DNA from: Temnopleurus reevesii
Lineage: Eukaryota > Echinodermata > Echinoidea > Temnopleuroida > Temnopleuridae
NCBI GenBank assembly: GCA_036244855.1
Contig: BQKZ01000008.1
Span: 123,255-187,254, forward strand
Direction: 5' to 3'
DNA: 64,000 bases
Shown here: positions 36,216 through 48,168 of the stretch, in pieces
How positions within the stretch are numbered: position 1 is the stretch's first letter
Layout: each line of letters starts with the position of its first letter
Position numbers and translations under genes: made by a program
Notes under the pieces: model-generated
Database searches by the model: none
What the model saw: the letters and a program-made list of their open reading frames with translations, nothing else
Told to the model about the DNA's origin: nothing

Positions 36216-36234
36216 ATCTTTGCAATCATCTGGT

Positions 36235-36460
36235 AATCCATAATTTGGAAAGCATCCCTCTTACGGAACCCTCAGCATCCCCGGCCGATAGACTGGCTGA
36301 GGCTGAGATGAGTGATGGGTTTCACACCAGTATGCTTTCTATTCACAAGATGACAGATTCTCATCCCAATCCGTTCTACACCTCGAGGGCTGTTGCACGG
36401 AAACTATTCCAAACCATGTGCATCATCATCCCATCGACTTGTACACCTACTCCATAATAC
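36235..36460. other. Non-repetitive island after the (TC)n tract
   Basis: This segment has higher GC content and is free of simple repeats, including 'CAGCATCCCCGGCCGATAGA'. The plus-strand frame stays open to 36457 ('SASPADRLAEAEMSDGFH'), but I recognise no domain and see no splice context. It may be a regulatory element or an unrecognised exon. Confidence 0.2.
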
Positions 36461-37019
36461 ACACAACAATGTGATCCATATCTTGCAAGTGCATTCTTTG
36501 CATCCTGCCCCATTTGGCTGTGTGCAACTCTAAAACCTAAATTTAGCCATTGTTTGCACTAAGATATGTGCTTCTGATATAAAACATCATCAAAATAAGG
36601 CACTCAGGATCTAAAGTTAGCGTCTGTTTACCTTGAGATATGCGATCTTGATGCCACTCATCCCCAAAGGCATCCAGAGCTAAATTTAACAATTGTGTAT
36701 GCTGAGAAATACACTCTAAAACTAAATATAGAAATCAATCTATTGTTTATATTTATGAAGGAACTTCCTCCTCATACAATCATTATAAAACTAATGGGCC
36801 ATCAAGAGAACAATCTCACAATCTTACACTCCTACATAAAAGTCTGACACTAATAATGCTCAAAATAAGATAGACAAAGGATACTTTTGTCTATGCTGGG
36901 AAATAATCTTATGATGTCATGCACATCTGGACTCAACATAATGCACATATGATTGGACTAAAGATGTTTACGTTAAGACAAAATCTGCTTTGGATCAAAG
37001 AGCTGTTAACTGTATTGTA

Positions 37020-38115
37020 TTTCGATCTACTCAATACATGCACATCTTGAGTACATGACTACATTCAGATATTCATGAGATAACTGAATAAAGGCCAATA
37101 ATGCATTCATATGTTCTGTAGATGTCTGACTAAATCATTGAATACATTCACATCTTCAGTAGATGTCTGACAAAAGACCCTAAATACATTCATATCATGA
37201 GGAGATGTCTAAAGGCCCTGAACACATTCACATCTTCAGTAGATATCTGAGTAAAGGCCCTGAATACATTCACATCTTCAATAGCTATCTGACTAAAGGC
37301 CATGAATACATTCACATCTTCAGTACATGTCTGACTAAATGCCATGAATACATTCACATCTTCAGTAGATATCTGACCAAGGCCCTGAATACATTCACAT
37401 CTTCAGTAGATGTCTGACTAAAGGCCCTGAATACATTCACATCTTCAATAGATATCTGACTAAAGGCCATGAATACATTCACATCTTCAGTAGATATCCG
37501 ACTAAAGGCCCTGAATACATTCACATCTTGAGTAGATATCTGACTTAATGCTCTGAATACATTCATATTCTAAATTCATGTCTGACTACAAACCCTGAAT
37601 GCATTATTGAGTAGATGTGTAACTGCATGCCCTCAATAGATTCACATCTTGAGTAGATGTCCTACTGAGGACTATGAATACTTCCATATCTTGACTACAT
37701 ATCTGACTATGGACCGTGAATACATTCATATCCTGAGTACATGTCTGGCTGTAGGCCCTGGCTAGATTCAGATCCTCAGTAGATGTCTGACTAAAGGCCC
37801 TGAAAACATTCATGACATGTCTGACTAAAGGCCCTGAATACATTCATATCTTCATAAGATATCTGACTAAAGGCCCTGAATACATTCATATCTTCATTAG
37901 ATATCTGACTAAAGGCCCTGAATATATTCATATCTTGAGTAGATGTCTGATGTATAAGGCCCAAAATACATTCACATCTTCAGTGTTGGCTGACTATAGG
38001 TCATGAATACATTCAGATCTTGAGTAGATGTCCAACTCGAGGCCCGGAATATATTCATATTGAGTAGATATCTGACTAAATGCATCCAATACATTCAGAT
38101 CTTCAGAACACAAAA
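37020..38115. repeat. 42-bp tandem repeat, about 25 units
   Basis: The core unit combines 'ACATTCACATCTTCAGTAGA' and 'TGTCTGACTAAAGGCCCTGA'. The 42-bp period is divisible by three, so open frames of 14-residue repeats ('EYIHIFSRYLTKGP' type) arise on both strands. Units vary enough to break every frame within 80 codons, so I do not regard it as coding. Confidence 0.93.
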
Positions 38116-38292
38116 TGATTATGATGCATTTGCAGAAGGATTAATTGGCACTAAGATGGGGAGCCCAATTTATACACTAGGTGGTCACAATATGGGTACA
38201 GACATGGGGAGGGGTACAAAAATAAGTTTAATATGGCTATATAGAGGGGTATGTTTTGTTAACAACCTAGTCAATCAGTTTGGAATACCGGA

Positions 38293-38515
38293 CATGTGTG
38301 GCTCAGTGGTGAGCATCTGCCCTATGAACGAGAGGTCGTGGGTTTGATCCCCTGCCAAGTCATACCAAAGTCTTCTGAAAATGGGACCATATGTCTTCTT
38401 GCCAGGCATTCAGTATTTAAGAATTTAGAAGGGGAATAATAACTTTGCATTAAGCAGGGCCTGCTGGAAGAACAGCTTTCGGCTGAAAGTGTTACCCTGG
38501 GTAAATAAGGGGTAT
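38293..38515 (+). mobile_element. tRNA-derived SINE, second family
   Basis: The tRNA-like head has A-box 'TGTGGCTCAGTGGTGAGCAT' and B-box 'CGTGGGTTTGATCCCCTGCC'. It is followed by a body ending near 'TAAATAAGGGGTATAAATTG'. The head is more intact than those of the main family. It lies about 100 bp downstream of the alternative first exon's donor. Confidence 0.75.
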
Positions 38516-38613
38516 AAATTGTTTATCGCAAAACAAAGAAATCATGGAGCATCAAACTCGGGGTGCATACATTATATCCCTAGAAACTTTCTATAGGAGC
38601 ATTATATACTCAC

Positions 38614-38709
38614 ATTTTCCCTCTTAGGATCCGGATGTTGAAACTCGGTGCTGTTGTTCTTGGAGTTTGTGATGGACTTTTTGCGGAATTTATTCCGAAT
38701 ATTCTCCAT
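38614..38709 (-). CDS. KCNH (ERG-type): Alternative first coding exon for a short, PAS-less ERG isoform
   Basis: The exon has 32 codons beginning 'MENIRNKFRKKS' and ending '..HPDPKREN', then the donor AAT|GTGAGT at 38613. The ATG has an excellent context (ACAAACATGG) and the first in-frame upstream stop is a TAA 51 bp before it. The phase-0 donor fits the phase-0 acceptor at 12046, giving '..[12 protein letters not shown]..'. Human ERG1b uses a short unrelated N-terminus that joins at this same position and lacks the PAS domain, so this is the likely counterpart. The peptide is very basic at its start (KFRKK). Alternative reading: a cassette exon with acceptor 'CACCCTGGAG', which would extend the frame upstream by 16 codons. 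No homologue of the peptide itself is known to me. Confidence 0.72.
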
Positions 38710-38870
38710 GTTTGTGCGTGCTTGCGACGAATTATCCTCCAAGTGGCTTAGAAGCTCCAGGGTGAGAGTTTAAGTTGGCAACGCTGTAAAGCTCACCTCA
38801 AAGTTTATTCCGACCACTGTTACATATTCATGTGATGCTGTCTGTTAGGAGGCGGAACTTTATACTCCAG
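38710..38870 (-). promoter_or_regulatory. Candidate internal promoter and 5' UTR
   Basis: On the minus strand 'GGAGTATAAAGTTCC' places a TATA-like box at 38864-38859, with a GC-rich 'CCGCCTCC' just downstream. A start about 30 bp below the box would give a 5' UTR of about 120 nt. The stretch is free of repeats. This is inference from motif and position; TATA-like words are common in AT-rich DNA. Confidence 0.4.
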
Positions 38871-41800
38871 CTAAAGCACATTCAAGCAGCAATCTGTCAT
38901 ACAATAGCTTAACATCTGCTTTGGTAGCAAGTCAAGCTTCTTGAAACGAAATACAAACACCAATTGTATCATCCAAGAGCAAATCATGAACCTTGTTTTA
39001 ATTTGACGAAAGTCATAAGTTAATCATCTTTAGCATGTTATTGTCTTGGGTACAAGACAAAAGTCTGTTACACCCAACAGCTTACTGCATTAAGTAAATG
39101 CTGAGAGAGTGAAAGTTCAACAGCTTTTAGTAGAGCTTGATGAAAACACTTCCTTGAAAATAGCACACTGGAAAGTAATGAGCTCTCCGATCGTCTAAAT
39201 GAAATGACCTAAGAAGAGGGTCAGGTACCATTACCAAGCTGAGAGATATACCATCAAATTGCACTTAATCCTGCATAGAATGATATGAAACACATTACTA
39301 GTATTTATTTCATAGAGCTGCTGAAACTGCAGATCAGATAATGGAGAGCTGTGGAGTTGTTTTACTTCTATTTATTCCACCTCTCTTCCAACACTAGTCA
39401 TATAATGAGTAATTGAAGGACAGTAAAAAGTAAAGTTAAGTAAACTTAACTCAAAGATTTTTGTGCTGAGAATACCAGTCCCAGTAGTCAATGGATTAGC
39501 AAACTGACATTGATTTCTCATCTATGTACAAAAGAAGCAAAGTGCACAAATGTATTTCACTCTAAAACCTCAACCTAACTGGAAAAAAAGACGTTGTCAT
39601 CATAACCAAGTCTTAATAACATGTGAAAAACCATTAAAGAGCTGGCATGTTTATATATTAATTGGTATATATTGTGGCAAAAACAAGTCCATCGGTCTAA
39701 GCCTGTTTGTAAAGTCAACTGACCATCTGCTTTTCATGTTGAAATAAACACAAAATATATTGCTATTTTGCCAAGCAAAGTGTGGGAGGAAAAAAAAGAT
39801 GTTGCTAATTTTGGCCACTCTCTTCATCCCTAAGGTGTAATTTACTGCAGAACAAGGTCAAATTGAGTGTGTCAAAGATGATGTCATATCAAGGCAGATG
39901 TAAAATGGCAAAAAGGAATATTATGCAAACAGACTTGATTGATAACCATCCCACTATATCCTCTGCCTTTTCATCCTCAAGTGCCTCTCCTAAAGTATGA
40001 TGTGGCACGTGATAAAACTGAATGTTGCCAACTTGAAGATGAATTTTTAATGATTCCAGGCGGAAGGTCCCACGTAAATATATGAATCAGACAGGATATG
40101 AGCAAATCTTTTGTGAAAGGAAAAACAGCTGGATGTAATTTAGGGACTTAAAATCTGATTGGGACCTTACAAAAGTGTCCTAACGTGAAACAAACAATGT
40201 CGGAAAACAAATATATTTTTCTTCCAATCTGACCACCTAACTTATAGTTCTTCAGAAGTAATATGTAATTTTGAGAATCAAAATATTAAGGAAGAATCAA
40301 ATATAAAGCACAGTAACTGTATGAACTCTGAACATTTCTTGAATAGATTTCAGTTGCAGATATATTCAAATTCTGCAGTTTGGTATTTAAGGTATCTTAT
40401 TTAGTGGTTTAAATAAAATACAAGTTAAATGATATTTATATTTAAAAGCAATGATCACTTCACAAACACCATGATAATATTGAACTGTTCGCTCCTTGCC
40501 AAAACGCAGATGTTTTTATACACGTTAGTCACACATACAAACATGTGCTACCTCCAGAGTCTGATTTGTATTCCATCCTTAAATCTTACGGCAAGCAAAA
40601 GGGGATTTCAGAAAACACTTAGTGTTGAAACTGATGAGAAAGGGAAATACTGGATAATACTATGAAAGCATTCTATGTTTTTGAATTTAGGGGATGATTA
40701 TCTATAAAGGATTTTTATGTCTAAAGATAACATGAATGATTTCATTTAGGTTTTCATAATACTATGAAAGCATTTTACCCATAAGTTGGGAGAACATTAA
40801 TAAAATAAAATGGTAAGAACTCAAATAACTAATAATTTAAAAACTTAAAAAATTCAACTCATATTGGCCATTCCATTACAGAATAGAATTAATTATTCAA
40901 AATGTCAACTTGTTAGATATCAGAATTGCAATTCAGAATATGGTATGAATATGTTTTACACAACTATAACCAATTATACACAAAGAAAAATAGATAATGT
41001 TGATGGTTTAAGTCAAATACTTTATAACAGAATTAATTCGAATTTTTGACACAAATGAAAACAATAACATTATTTTTCTTTTAATCCATTCCTTTGGAAT
41101 TTTGTAGGGAAGTAACAAATTTAATCAATATTAAAAAGTCATCCAAATATTTAACAGGTTAATTATGCTTTGCCTTTTGTGTAATAAATATAATGAAAAT
41201 GTCTATAAGTAACAACGCTAAAAAAAATTATAGTGGGAGATTTACTACTCACACATTTTGATTTGTCCTGAAAATGTTTCAATTTTGTCCTAAAATTAAT
41301 ACATAAAGCAAAATATTTCCTGCAAACTATTTACAAAAGCAGCTCTTCTATAGCACATTTATGAAAAATGACAAACAAAATTCAGACAACTATACAGAAT
41401 ATATTTGCAATTCTCAAAACATGTTCTGATAAGAATAAGTTAAAAAATACACCATGGAAAAATGATGAGAATGCTTCATAGCAATATTTCAGGAAAACAA
41501 CATAATTATGTTGACCTTGCACAGAAATATCAGGGCAACAAATCAGAACAAGCAAATGAAAACAACCATGAACTTTTTATTGGAGAAATTCTCCGGTAGC
41601 TCAAGATATCCTGATTTGAGCGCTAGAATTTGATGGCAGAGAAGAGATGAAGAGTGACACAGCTAAACGGCGCCGAATTGCGCTAGTCACTACCGACGAC
41701 AGACCAAACCTGGCAGCGTACTTATGTGCTCGGTATACTCATTATGTCGCGGAAAACCAGAGGAGAACGTTTAGCGGGGAGATGGAAACCGATTGTAAGG

Positions 41801-42897
41801 CAGACGCTTTTCTCCATCAGATTTTGCAGATTCAAAGATAATGGAATCTCCATAAAACACGTACCGGTATCAAAAATGAATTACTTATTGATGACGGATT
41901 AGGAAGAAAATACTAAAGTGGGCTATGAAAAATCCATTGATTACCCAAGAAAATCCTATCCAAGTAAACAAGAAAAAAGACCAATATATTTGATGTAGAT
42001 CCTTGTGAATAACAAATGATCAGTAGACTTCAATGTTTAAGGGATAAAGCAATCAGAGGTTTCCTGTAAACTGACAGCGATTATGCTTTGTTTGCTTTCC
42101 ACTCTTTTTCCGTTTTATCCAATGGTCGGCAGTATCAACAATGCATCCACTTACTGCCGGCCGTAATAACGACAATCCAATCCCATCGAGGAATATTGCA
42201 GTGGTACTGTCACTCGCTATCAGCATCTAATTCATGCCTAATGCATCAACCAAAGCATCATGCAGTCTCAAAGAAACATGGCCTCTCGATAAATGCTTAC
42301 TTCATTGCCGATTGTTAGGAAAAAATGCTGATGAATGTGGTTATTCCAAGCTCAAACCTTCTCATTGAACCGCAAAGCAGCACTTTACTAATTCCCCATC
42401 CCTTTCCCTCCGCAGAAGAAACCGGCTGGCTTGGGAGTGCATTGCAAAGTGGTGTTGAGCTATTGCTGATACGCCTGTGTATGGGGGATTGCGTGTGGCG
42501 TATGCTTCTTGTGCTTGCTAGTGACAATACATGTGTGTGGGTGAGGGGTGTGTGTGTGTGTGTGTGTGCGGAAGAACCGTCAGTGGGTGTGCTCTGTGTC
42601 TGTACGTGCTAATGCAACTTGAGTGTAGAATGGGAGATGGCCAAAATAGGAGTGTAACAGTGTGTAATATATATGCCCCCCAGTGTACAGTGGACAAACT
42701 TGAGGGAATTCTGGCAGCCAAAGCAAGAAATAGAGAAGTTGGATTTAAATTCATTTGACATCTACATCCAGACAATTGTAAATTCTCTGTTCATTTGCGA
42801 ATATATGTCAAGCTGAATGTTTGAACCTAATATTCACACATTCTCCAATGCAATATTAAACTAGTACATGTATATACATTTTATAGCTTTCATTCTA

Positions 42898-43127
42898 AAT
42901 TTCTCCCTCTCTCTTTTCCCCTCTCTCTCATTTCCCCTCTCTCTTTCTCTATCTCTCTCTCTCTCTCTCTGTTTCACTCCCAAATTGATAAAGTCACATT
43001 CCACCAATAGATCTTTATTCAAAATTGAAAAACTATTAAGACTTTCATATCTCCTTCCACAGAAAATATAATCCAAGCTAGATTCCGCTCTTAATTTTAG
43101 AATCCGTAAATCAGCTATCTCTCTCTT

Positions 43128-43168
<41 letters not shown>

Positions 43169-43195
43169 GTCTCTCTTCCTCCCTCTCTGTCAAAT
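42898..43195. repeat. (CT)n tracts
   Basis: Two CT-rich runs (42898-42975 and 43118-43195) are separated by unique sequence. The second contains a nearly pure (CT)n of about 38 bp at 43130-43167. The Arg/Glu-rich minus-strand frame is its translation. Confidence 0.93.
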
Positions 43196-43823
43196 TCCCC
43201 CTAATTACACTTATCTGGTAGTAGCATATTCCCATTATGCCTTGTAAGTGGCGCTAAACACAAATTGGTAAACAATTGTTATACCATGACATGATGGAGT
43301 TACAACATTTAAGGGTAAATCAAACCTGCCTATAATTTAAAGAAGACATTGATTGAGAAAATTAATATATGACAAATTATTCTATGGAGAGCTAAGAGGC
43401 TATGTAATATAGCAGTAGTATGTTATATCATAACCTGAAAAAGGATAATTGAGTTCGAAAAAAATGCCTCAAAATGACCATTTCGAAACAAAAGTACAAG
43501 TACTATAATGATGTCACTAAATGTAATCAAGCTTATTTTGTGCGCAGCTGGCATGTAGAAATCACACCTAAATTAGAACCAGCACTTTAGCGCGCATCAG
43601 TAGGTTTGGTGACATGTAAATATTTTTTGGTGAAAATCAGTGCTTTGTTTGAAGCAAACTGATCTTATTACATGATCCATGTATAAAATGGATCACTATG
43701 ACAATAAGAGGTGGAAAAAATCAATTAACATGGTATCATTTTCTATTAATATCTACTTCAAGTGATAAAGCGTGCACATCAAAGGTTTCGATATTTAGAA
43801 CCAGTATTCCCCCTACATGATGG

Positions 43824-44117
43824 GAGCGTCGTGGTGTAGTGGTTCGGACTCTCGCCTCTTAACTAGACGGTCGGTGGTTCGAATCTCTCCCAGGGCGTTA
43901 ATTTCCTTCAGCAAGAAATTTACCCATAGTGTGCTGCACTCAACCCAGGTGAGGTGAATGGGTACCGGCAGGAATTTATTCTTCTAAATGCAGAAGCGCC
44001 TACTTGGCAGCTATGCTATGGCCGGGTAATAATATTAGACGATTTGTCTCGCGCCTCTGAATAGGTGACTAGAGAGATGGTGTGTTTAAATGCTATATAT
44101 CTTTATTATTATTACAT
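43824..44117 (+). mobile_element. tRNA-derived SINE, near full-length reference copy
   Basis: The head 'GTCGTGGTGTAGTGGTTCGG' (A box) and 'CGGTGGTTCGAATCTCTCCC' (B box) leads to the body 'CTGCACTCAACCCAGGTGAG', 'GAATGGGTACCGGCAGGAAT', and a 3' end 'GCTATATATC' plus TTATTATTA repeats. It is the most complete copy of the main SINE family in the window and is the reference for the fragments listed elsewhere. Confidence 0.85.
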
Positions 44118-44825
44118 CATGCAAATATGACATCATCCTTCTCCTTTTGTTACATCATTACAGACCATGAATAATTCCCTTTCAAAAAAGCTGCACACTA
44201 AACACAATGAAATTGCAGAATTCAATCAATCACTAAATTCGCACTCTTCACGCCACATGTGAGAGCCTTGAGTTGATGAATGAGTTTCTGTCTACACTAC
44301 GACTCGCCTATTCAGTGCACCATTGTGTCTGCATATACCAGGTTTTAATTAGCAAGGATACGCAGCCCTTTTAATTGATTTGTAGACTGCTTTAGAGAAT
44401 AGCGACCTTAACCCCTTCCCTCCTATAACGGGTCTGCCTCTCACTCAGAGAGATGAACGATTCTTTAGATGACAGCATACAGAAATCAATAAATTAGTGA
44501 ACATGAATTTGTGTAGAAATAAGACCTTAATGAAGCATTAGTAGGTTGTCATTTTATGTTTTGAATGAGCATTATACACAGACCTATAGACATTGTAATG
44601 ATATTTTTTTTAAAATTGGGTAAATTCATGGTCGCAAAATTTGCAAAATTCAGCCAATATTTTAGCATATTTTATATCTATTTTCTTTTTAGAATTCAGA
44701 TCTGATGCAGATTAGCCAGTTTTAATTTTTACCTTTTTTAATTTCTCTTGAACACAAGTCTGTGGCCAAGTGAAAATTTTAGCAATTAGCTAGATAAGAG
44801 GGAAATTTGTCATCGTTGTCGAATC

Positions 44826-44832
44826 AGCATCA

Positions 44833-44870
<38 letters not shown>
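44826..44870. repeat. (ATC)n microsatellite
   Basis: A run of CAT/ATC units spans about 45 bp, with imperfect continuation to 44910. Confidence 0.93.
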
Positions 44871-44871
<1 letters not shown>

Positions 44872-46059
44872 CATCTTCATCATCACCCCATCATCACCAT
44901 CAACATCAATACAGATAAATATGATCAATTTCCATAAGAAGGACAGTAGTGATTCACAGAGGAAAAAAGAACCCTTCATTAAGGTAGCAAATATGTGAGA
45001 AACAGAAATGCAAATAAGGTCCTGGGAATCAACGACGGGGGTGTTTTATACAGGTCAACGAGGCACTTAGCATAGAATGGAGTACTCCTGTCTAAACATA
45101 CGAAGTGCTGCCAAACATATAATTGACACACTTACATCACTACAATTGAACTTGCACTATACAAGCAAATACGTATTTGGAATACAAATTATTACCATAT
45201 ATATACATGTACTATACAACAATCATCATCATAATGAAATTTGTATTTTTGAGACAATGAATGAAGAAATGTCCATTATTCACTATCCTTTTTTCTTCCC
45301 TTTTAGCAGGTCAATGGAGACTAGACATTTCTAAAATTCATCTATATAAAGATTCCTGCCAATAAATCGGTTGACTAATAGATTTACCAACAAATGTCAA
45401 GCGTTTTTCATAATCAATGGTTGTTGTTGACGATCCAAAATCTTGCCTGAAGCTTGCCCGACAGAGCAACAAGTAATGTATGCAACCTGGATACCAGGTA
45501 GTGTAGTTAAATTTCTACTAATCTCTTTAAGCACTACCACGATGCTATATTATTGGGGGCCAGCCGTCTCAACAAACCTCGCTTCTCTGCAGTCTTCTAG
45601 TTTTTCATTTAATTTGCATTATTTCCAGTATCATATTAATGACTATGAAAATGCATGAATTTCCAAAAGAACTGAAAAATAAATAAAATGATTTAATTTG
45701 AATTGATAAAGTCGTTGACAAGACATGTGCATAAATTTGAATCTATTAGTAAACCATCCCAATCTGCTCAATCAATTCCTCATCACCCAAAAGTTATGGA
45801 AGATGAGGCTAACAAAAACATTTTCTTGGTTTTGTTATTAATCTGAGTATTAAGGGTTTCCTAGGTGATTAACGCTTTAGTAAGTAAAATGTTGTTGTGG
45901 GTAGATCAGTGGAGGTGCACACTATATCTACATTGATTTAATTGATCGCCTCTGTTTTTGTTCATTTGTTTTGTTAATTTTGTTATGTTACCTGTCTATT
46001 ATTCCTCTTCTTTTCCTTCACTTAATATACCGGTTAATAATCTTTCCGTAATCAGAATA

Positions 46060-46122
46060 CTGAGTGCTTAGAAACATCCGTATTAAGCGCCTAATAAATG
46101 TTATGTATTATTATTATTATTC
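46060..46122 (+). mobile_element. SINE 3' end fragment
   Basis: 'GTATTAAGCGCCTAATAAAT' followed by (TTA)n matches the 3' terminal part of tRNA-derived SINEs of this genome. The head is missing. Confidence 0.5.
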
Positions 46123-46741
46123 TAAAATCGGGTCGCAAGCCAATCGTAAGATGTGCAGTCGGTATTAGACAAAGAAAACCACTTTTGGTTGCCGTCCTTG
46201 ATGTACATGTAGCATGAGGAAAAAAAATAGATTAGTCATCGTAAGGTTTGACATTTCCATACACTTCCTCCGGCAAGGTGAATTCAAAGAAATATTCTGA
46301 AAGGAAGTCTTTTTGAGATATAGAGTTCCAGATGTAGGGCAATAGTGATGTCTGAGAAGATCACTAAGTGAAAAAAAAATTCTCTGAGGGAACACATTAT
46401 ACTGTTTGTGATGCGTTAAAAAGAGTATTATCCATTTAGTTCATTCACAAAACATAATATTATACCATATGTTTTATTATTGTTTTGCTACCCATTGTAT
46501 ACCTTATTGCTTTGGTTAAATGCACATGTCTCACCCTTAATAAATTGCTACGAAGTAGTTGAAATTCATTCTTTATATATTTTCTGCATTAGAATTAATC
46601 CCCATAGAATCATTTTGGCATCAAATATATTTGCATGCTCAGAGAACCAAATATTACTTTTGCAAAAATTTAATCTGAAATCTTGTTATTACAATCTTTA
46701 CAAAGAGAGAGCAAGTAAAGCCATCAGAGGCCAATTGCTGG

Positions 46742-46890
46742 AAATGGTCAAGCTATCTTCTTCTTGCTAAGAAATGTTATATTCTTGTGCCATCCCCTTA
46801 ACACAGACATGATTGTGGATACACCTATGTTAAGAGGATGGTACAAGAAGTTAAGAAATATTAGCAAGAAGAAGATAGCTAAAACCATTT
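46742..46890. mobile_element. Long hairpin, 61-bp arms
   Basis: The left arm 46742-46802 ('AGCTATCTTCTTCTTGCTAA', 'CTTGTGCCATCC') pairs with the right arm 46829-46890 ('TTAGCAAGAAGAAGATAGCT', 'GGATGGTACAAG'), with few mismatches. The 26-bp loop is 'ACAGACATG..CACCTAT'. It is either a short foldback transposon or the source of a hairpin RNA. The open frame ending at 46770 simply runs into the left arm. Confidence 0.8.
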
Positions 46891-47560
46891 TGTGCAAATA
46901 ACCCAGATTGATATTCCAACATACATATTATTCAATCTAAGTTTGAAATCTGTATTTGCACACAACTTATTATTCCTAGACATCTATAAGTTGCTCATCA
47001 TTCACTGATGATTAGATCTGTGATGCCCAACTCATCCATTTTTAATCTTTCTTCATCAACAATTCCCCTCGTGGTCTTATCATATCGTGACCAAACTCCG
47101 CCCACACAATATTTCACTCATCATTATGAAGTCATGCAAAAACAATTTGGATTTATTTAGTTCTGCTCAAAAGATGTACAGGATACATTTTTTGTAGGAT
47201 TAAATTGAACTGAATTAATTTAACATCCAACAAACAATTATATTATGCTGTACAACAACAAAATTATATTATAGTACTTAAAGGGGTTAAAGATTAAAGG
47301 GGACCAGAAAATAGTATGGATGCTAGAAAAGTCTGGCACCTAAGATTTTTCCTGAATTTAATAAAGAATGCTGGCTAAAAAGAAAACTTTTCTTACTTTG
47401 TTTACTACTTAGTCATTGTACCTTGTCTTACAAAATTATTTGGCACATTTTTTTTCAATTTATAGACTTGTTTCCTTTAAAGTTTTGTTAAATTCCGTGA
47501 GCATTTAGTTTTCTGTCATCACCAAAACTAGATATTACTGACTTTGACTGTAACAAAAAA

Positions 47561-48168
47561 CAGCGTTGCACTAGCCCGAGTTTCCTTGATCTCGAGATTT
47601 AAGCCCGATCAGCCATCTTTGCAATTTATCTCGAGATTGACAATCTTGGTCTGCACTATAGCGAGTTTGGAATCTCAAGCTTGAAGGAATACGGTCTTTT
47701 TCCACGATTTAGTGTGAGTGCGAGCTGCATTAGCCCGCTCCGAGCTTGCATGGTCTAGTTCTCGAGCATGCGCAGTCTCGGAACATAAGCACGTGGTTGT
47801 TGTGCGAAGAAAGTCACACGAAGTGTTCGTCAAAGGGGCAGCCAGGCCCTTTGACGAACACTTCGTGTTCCGCTGCGCCCATACAACGTCATGAATAAAT
47901 TAGCCCGAGTAGCAGAATTAGCGCGAGCGCGAGCTGCACTGTAGCAAATACGAGTGAGTTAATGAGCTAGTTATTTCCCAAATTAGCTCACTATTTTGGA
48001 AACTAGCCCAGGATATCATGGGCTTGCTGTTAAGCTCGAGATATTCCAGTGAATTAGCTCACTGTTTGCGTCTCCACTGCAAATCAGCTCAAGCTAGTTC
48101 TAATCGGGCTATTTACCCGGATCAGAGCTAGCGAGCTAATTCAAAAACTCGCTAAAGTGCGGGCGCAG
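47561..48168. mobile_element. Non-autonomous foldback element of about 0.6 kb
   Basis: The ends are related as inverted repeats ('CAGCGTTGCACTAGCCCGAG' against 'CTGCGCCCGCACTTTAGCGA'). The interior repeats 'GAGCTGCA', 'TTAGCCCG' and 'TTAGCTC' in both orientations. GC content is clearly above the flanks. At its centre 47816-47837 and 47847-47868 form a perfect 22-bp hairpin with a 9-bp loop. The CAG-type ends recall hAT elements, but I see no 8-bp target duplication. Confidence 0.65.

Larger units (their letters stand above)
12046..38613 (-). other. Large intron, segment from the alternative first exon to the S1-S3 exon (26.6 kb)
   Basis: No exon was recognised here. The segment holds the 6-kb direct repeat copy, SINEs, MITEs, tandem arrays and pyrimidine-rich tracts listed separately. 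Stretches without any named element are 12350-13630, 13815-15090, 15265-16230, 16510-17510, 28170-29585, 31345-34500 and 36470-37020. In these I saw only AT-rich sequence and short simple repeats. Confidence 0.8.

Noticed and set aside
35279..36243. Several Ser/Leu/Phe-rich frames
   Set aside because: Pyrimidine-rich low-complexity region; no conserved motif or initiation context.
37205..38006. 14-residue repeat frames
   Set aside because: The 42-bp repeat keeps frames open by chance; stops interrupt all frames and both strands behave alike.
41647..41841. 64-codon plus-strand frame with balanced composition
   Set aside because: No recognised domain and no splice or promoter context; kept only as unassigned intron.
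43824..43900. A functional tRNA gene
   Set aside because: A and B boxes are present but a complete cloverleaf does not form, and the sequence continues into a SINE body and a TTA tail. The same applies to 49542, 38293 and 24225.
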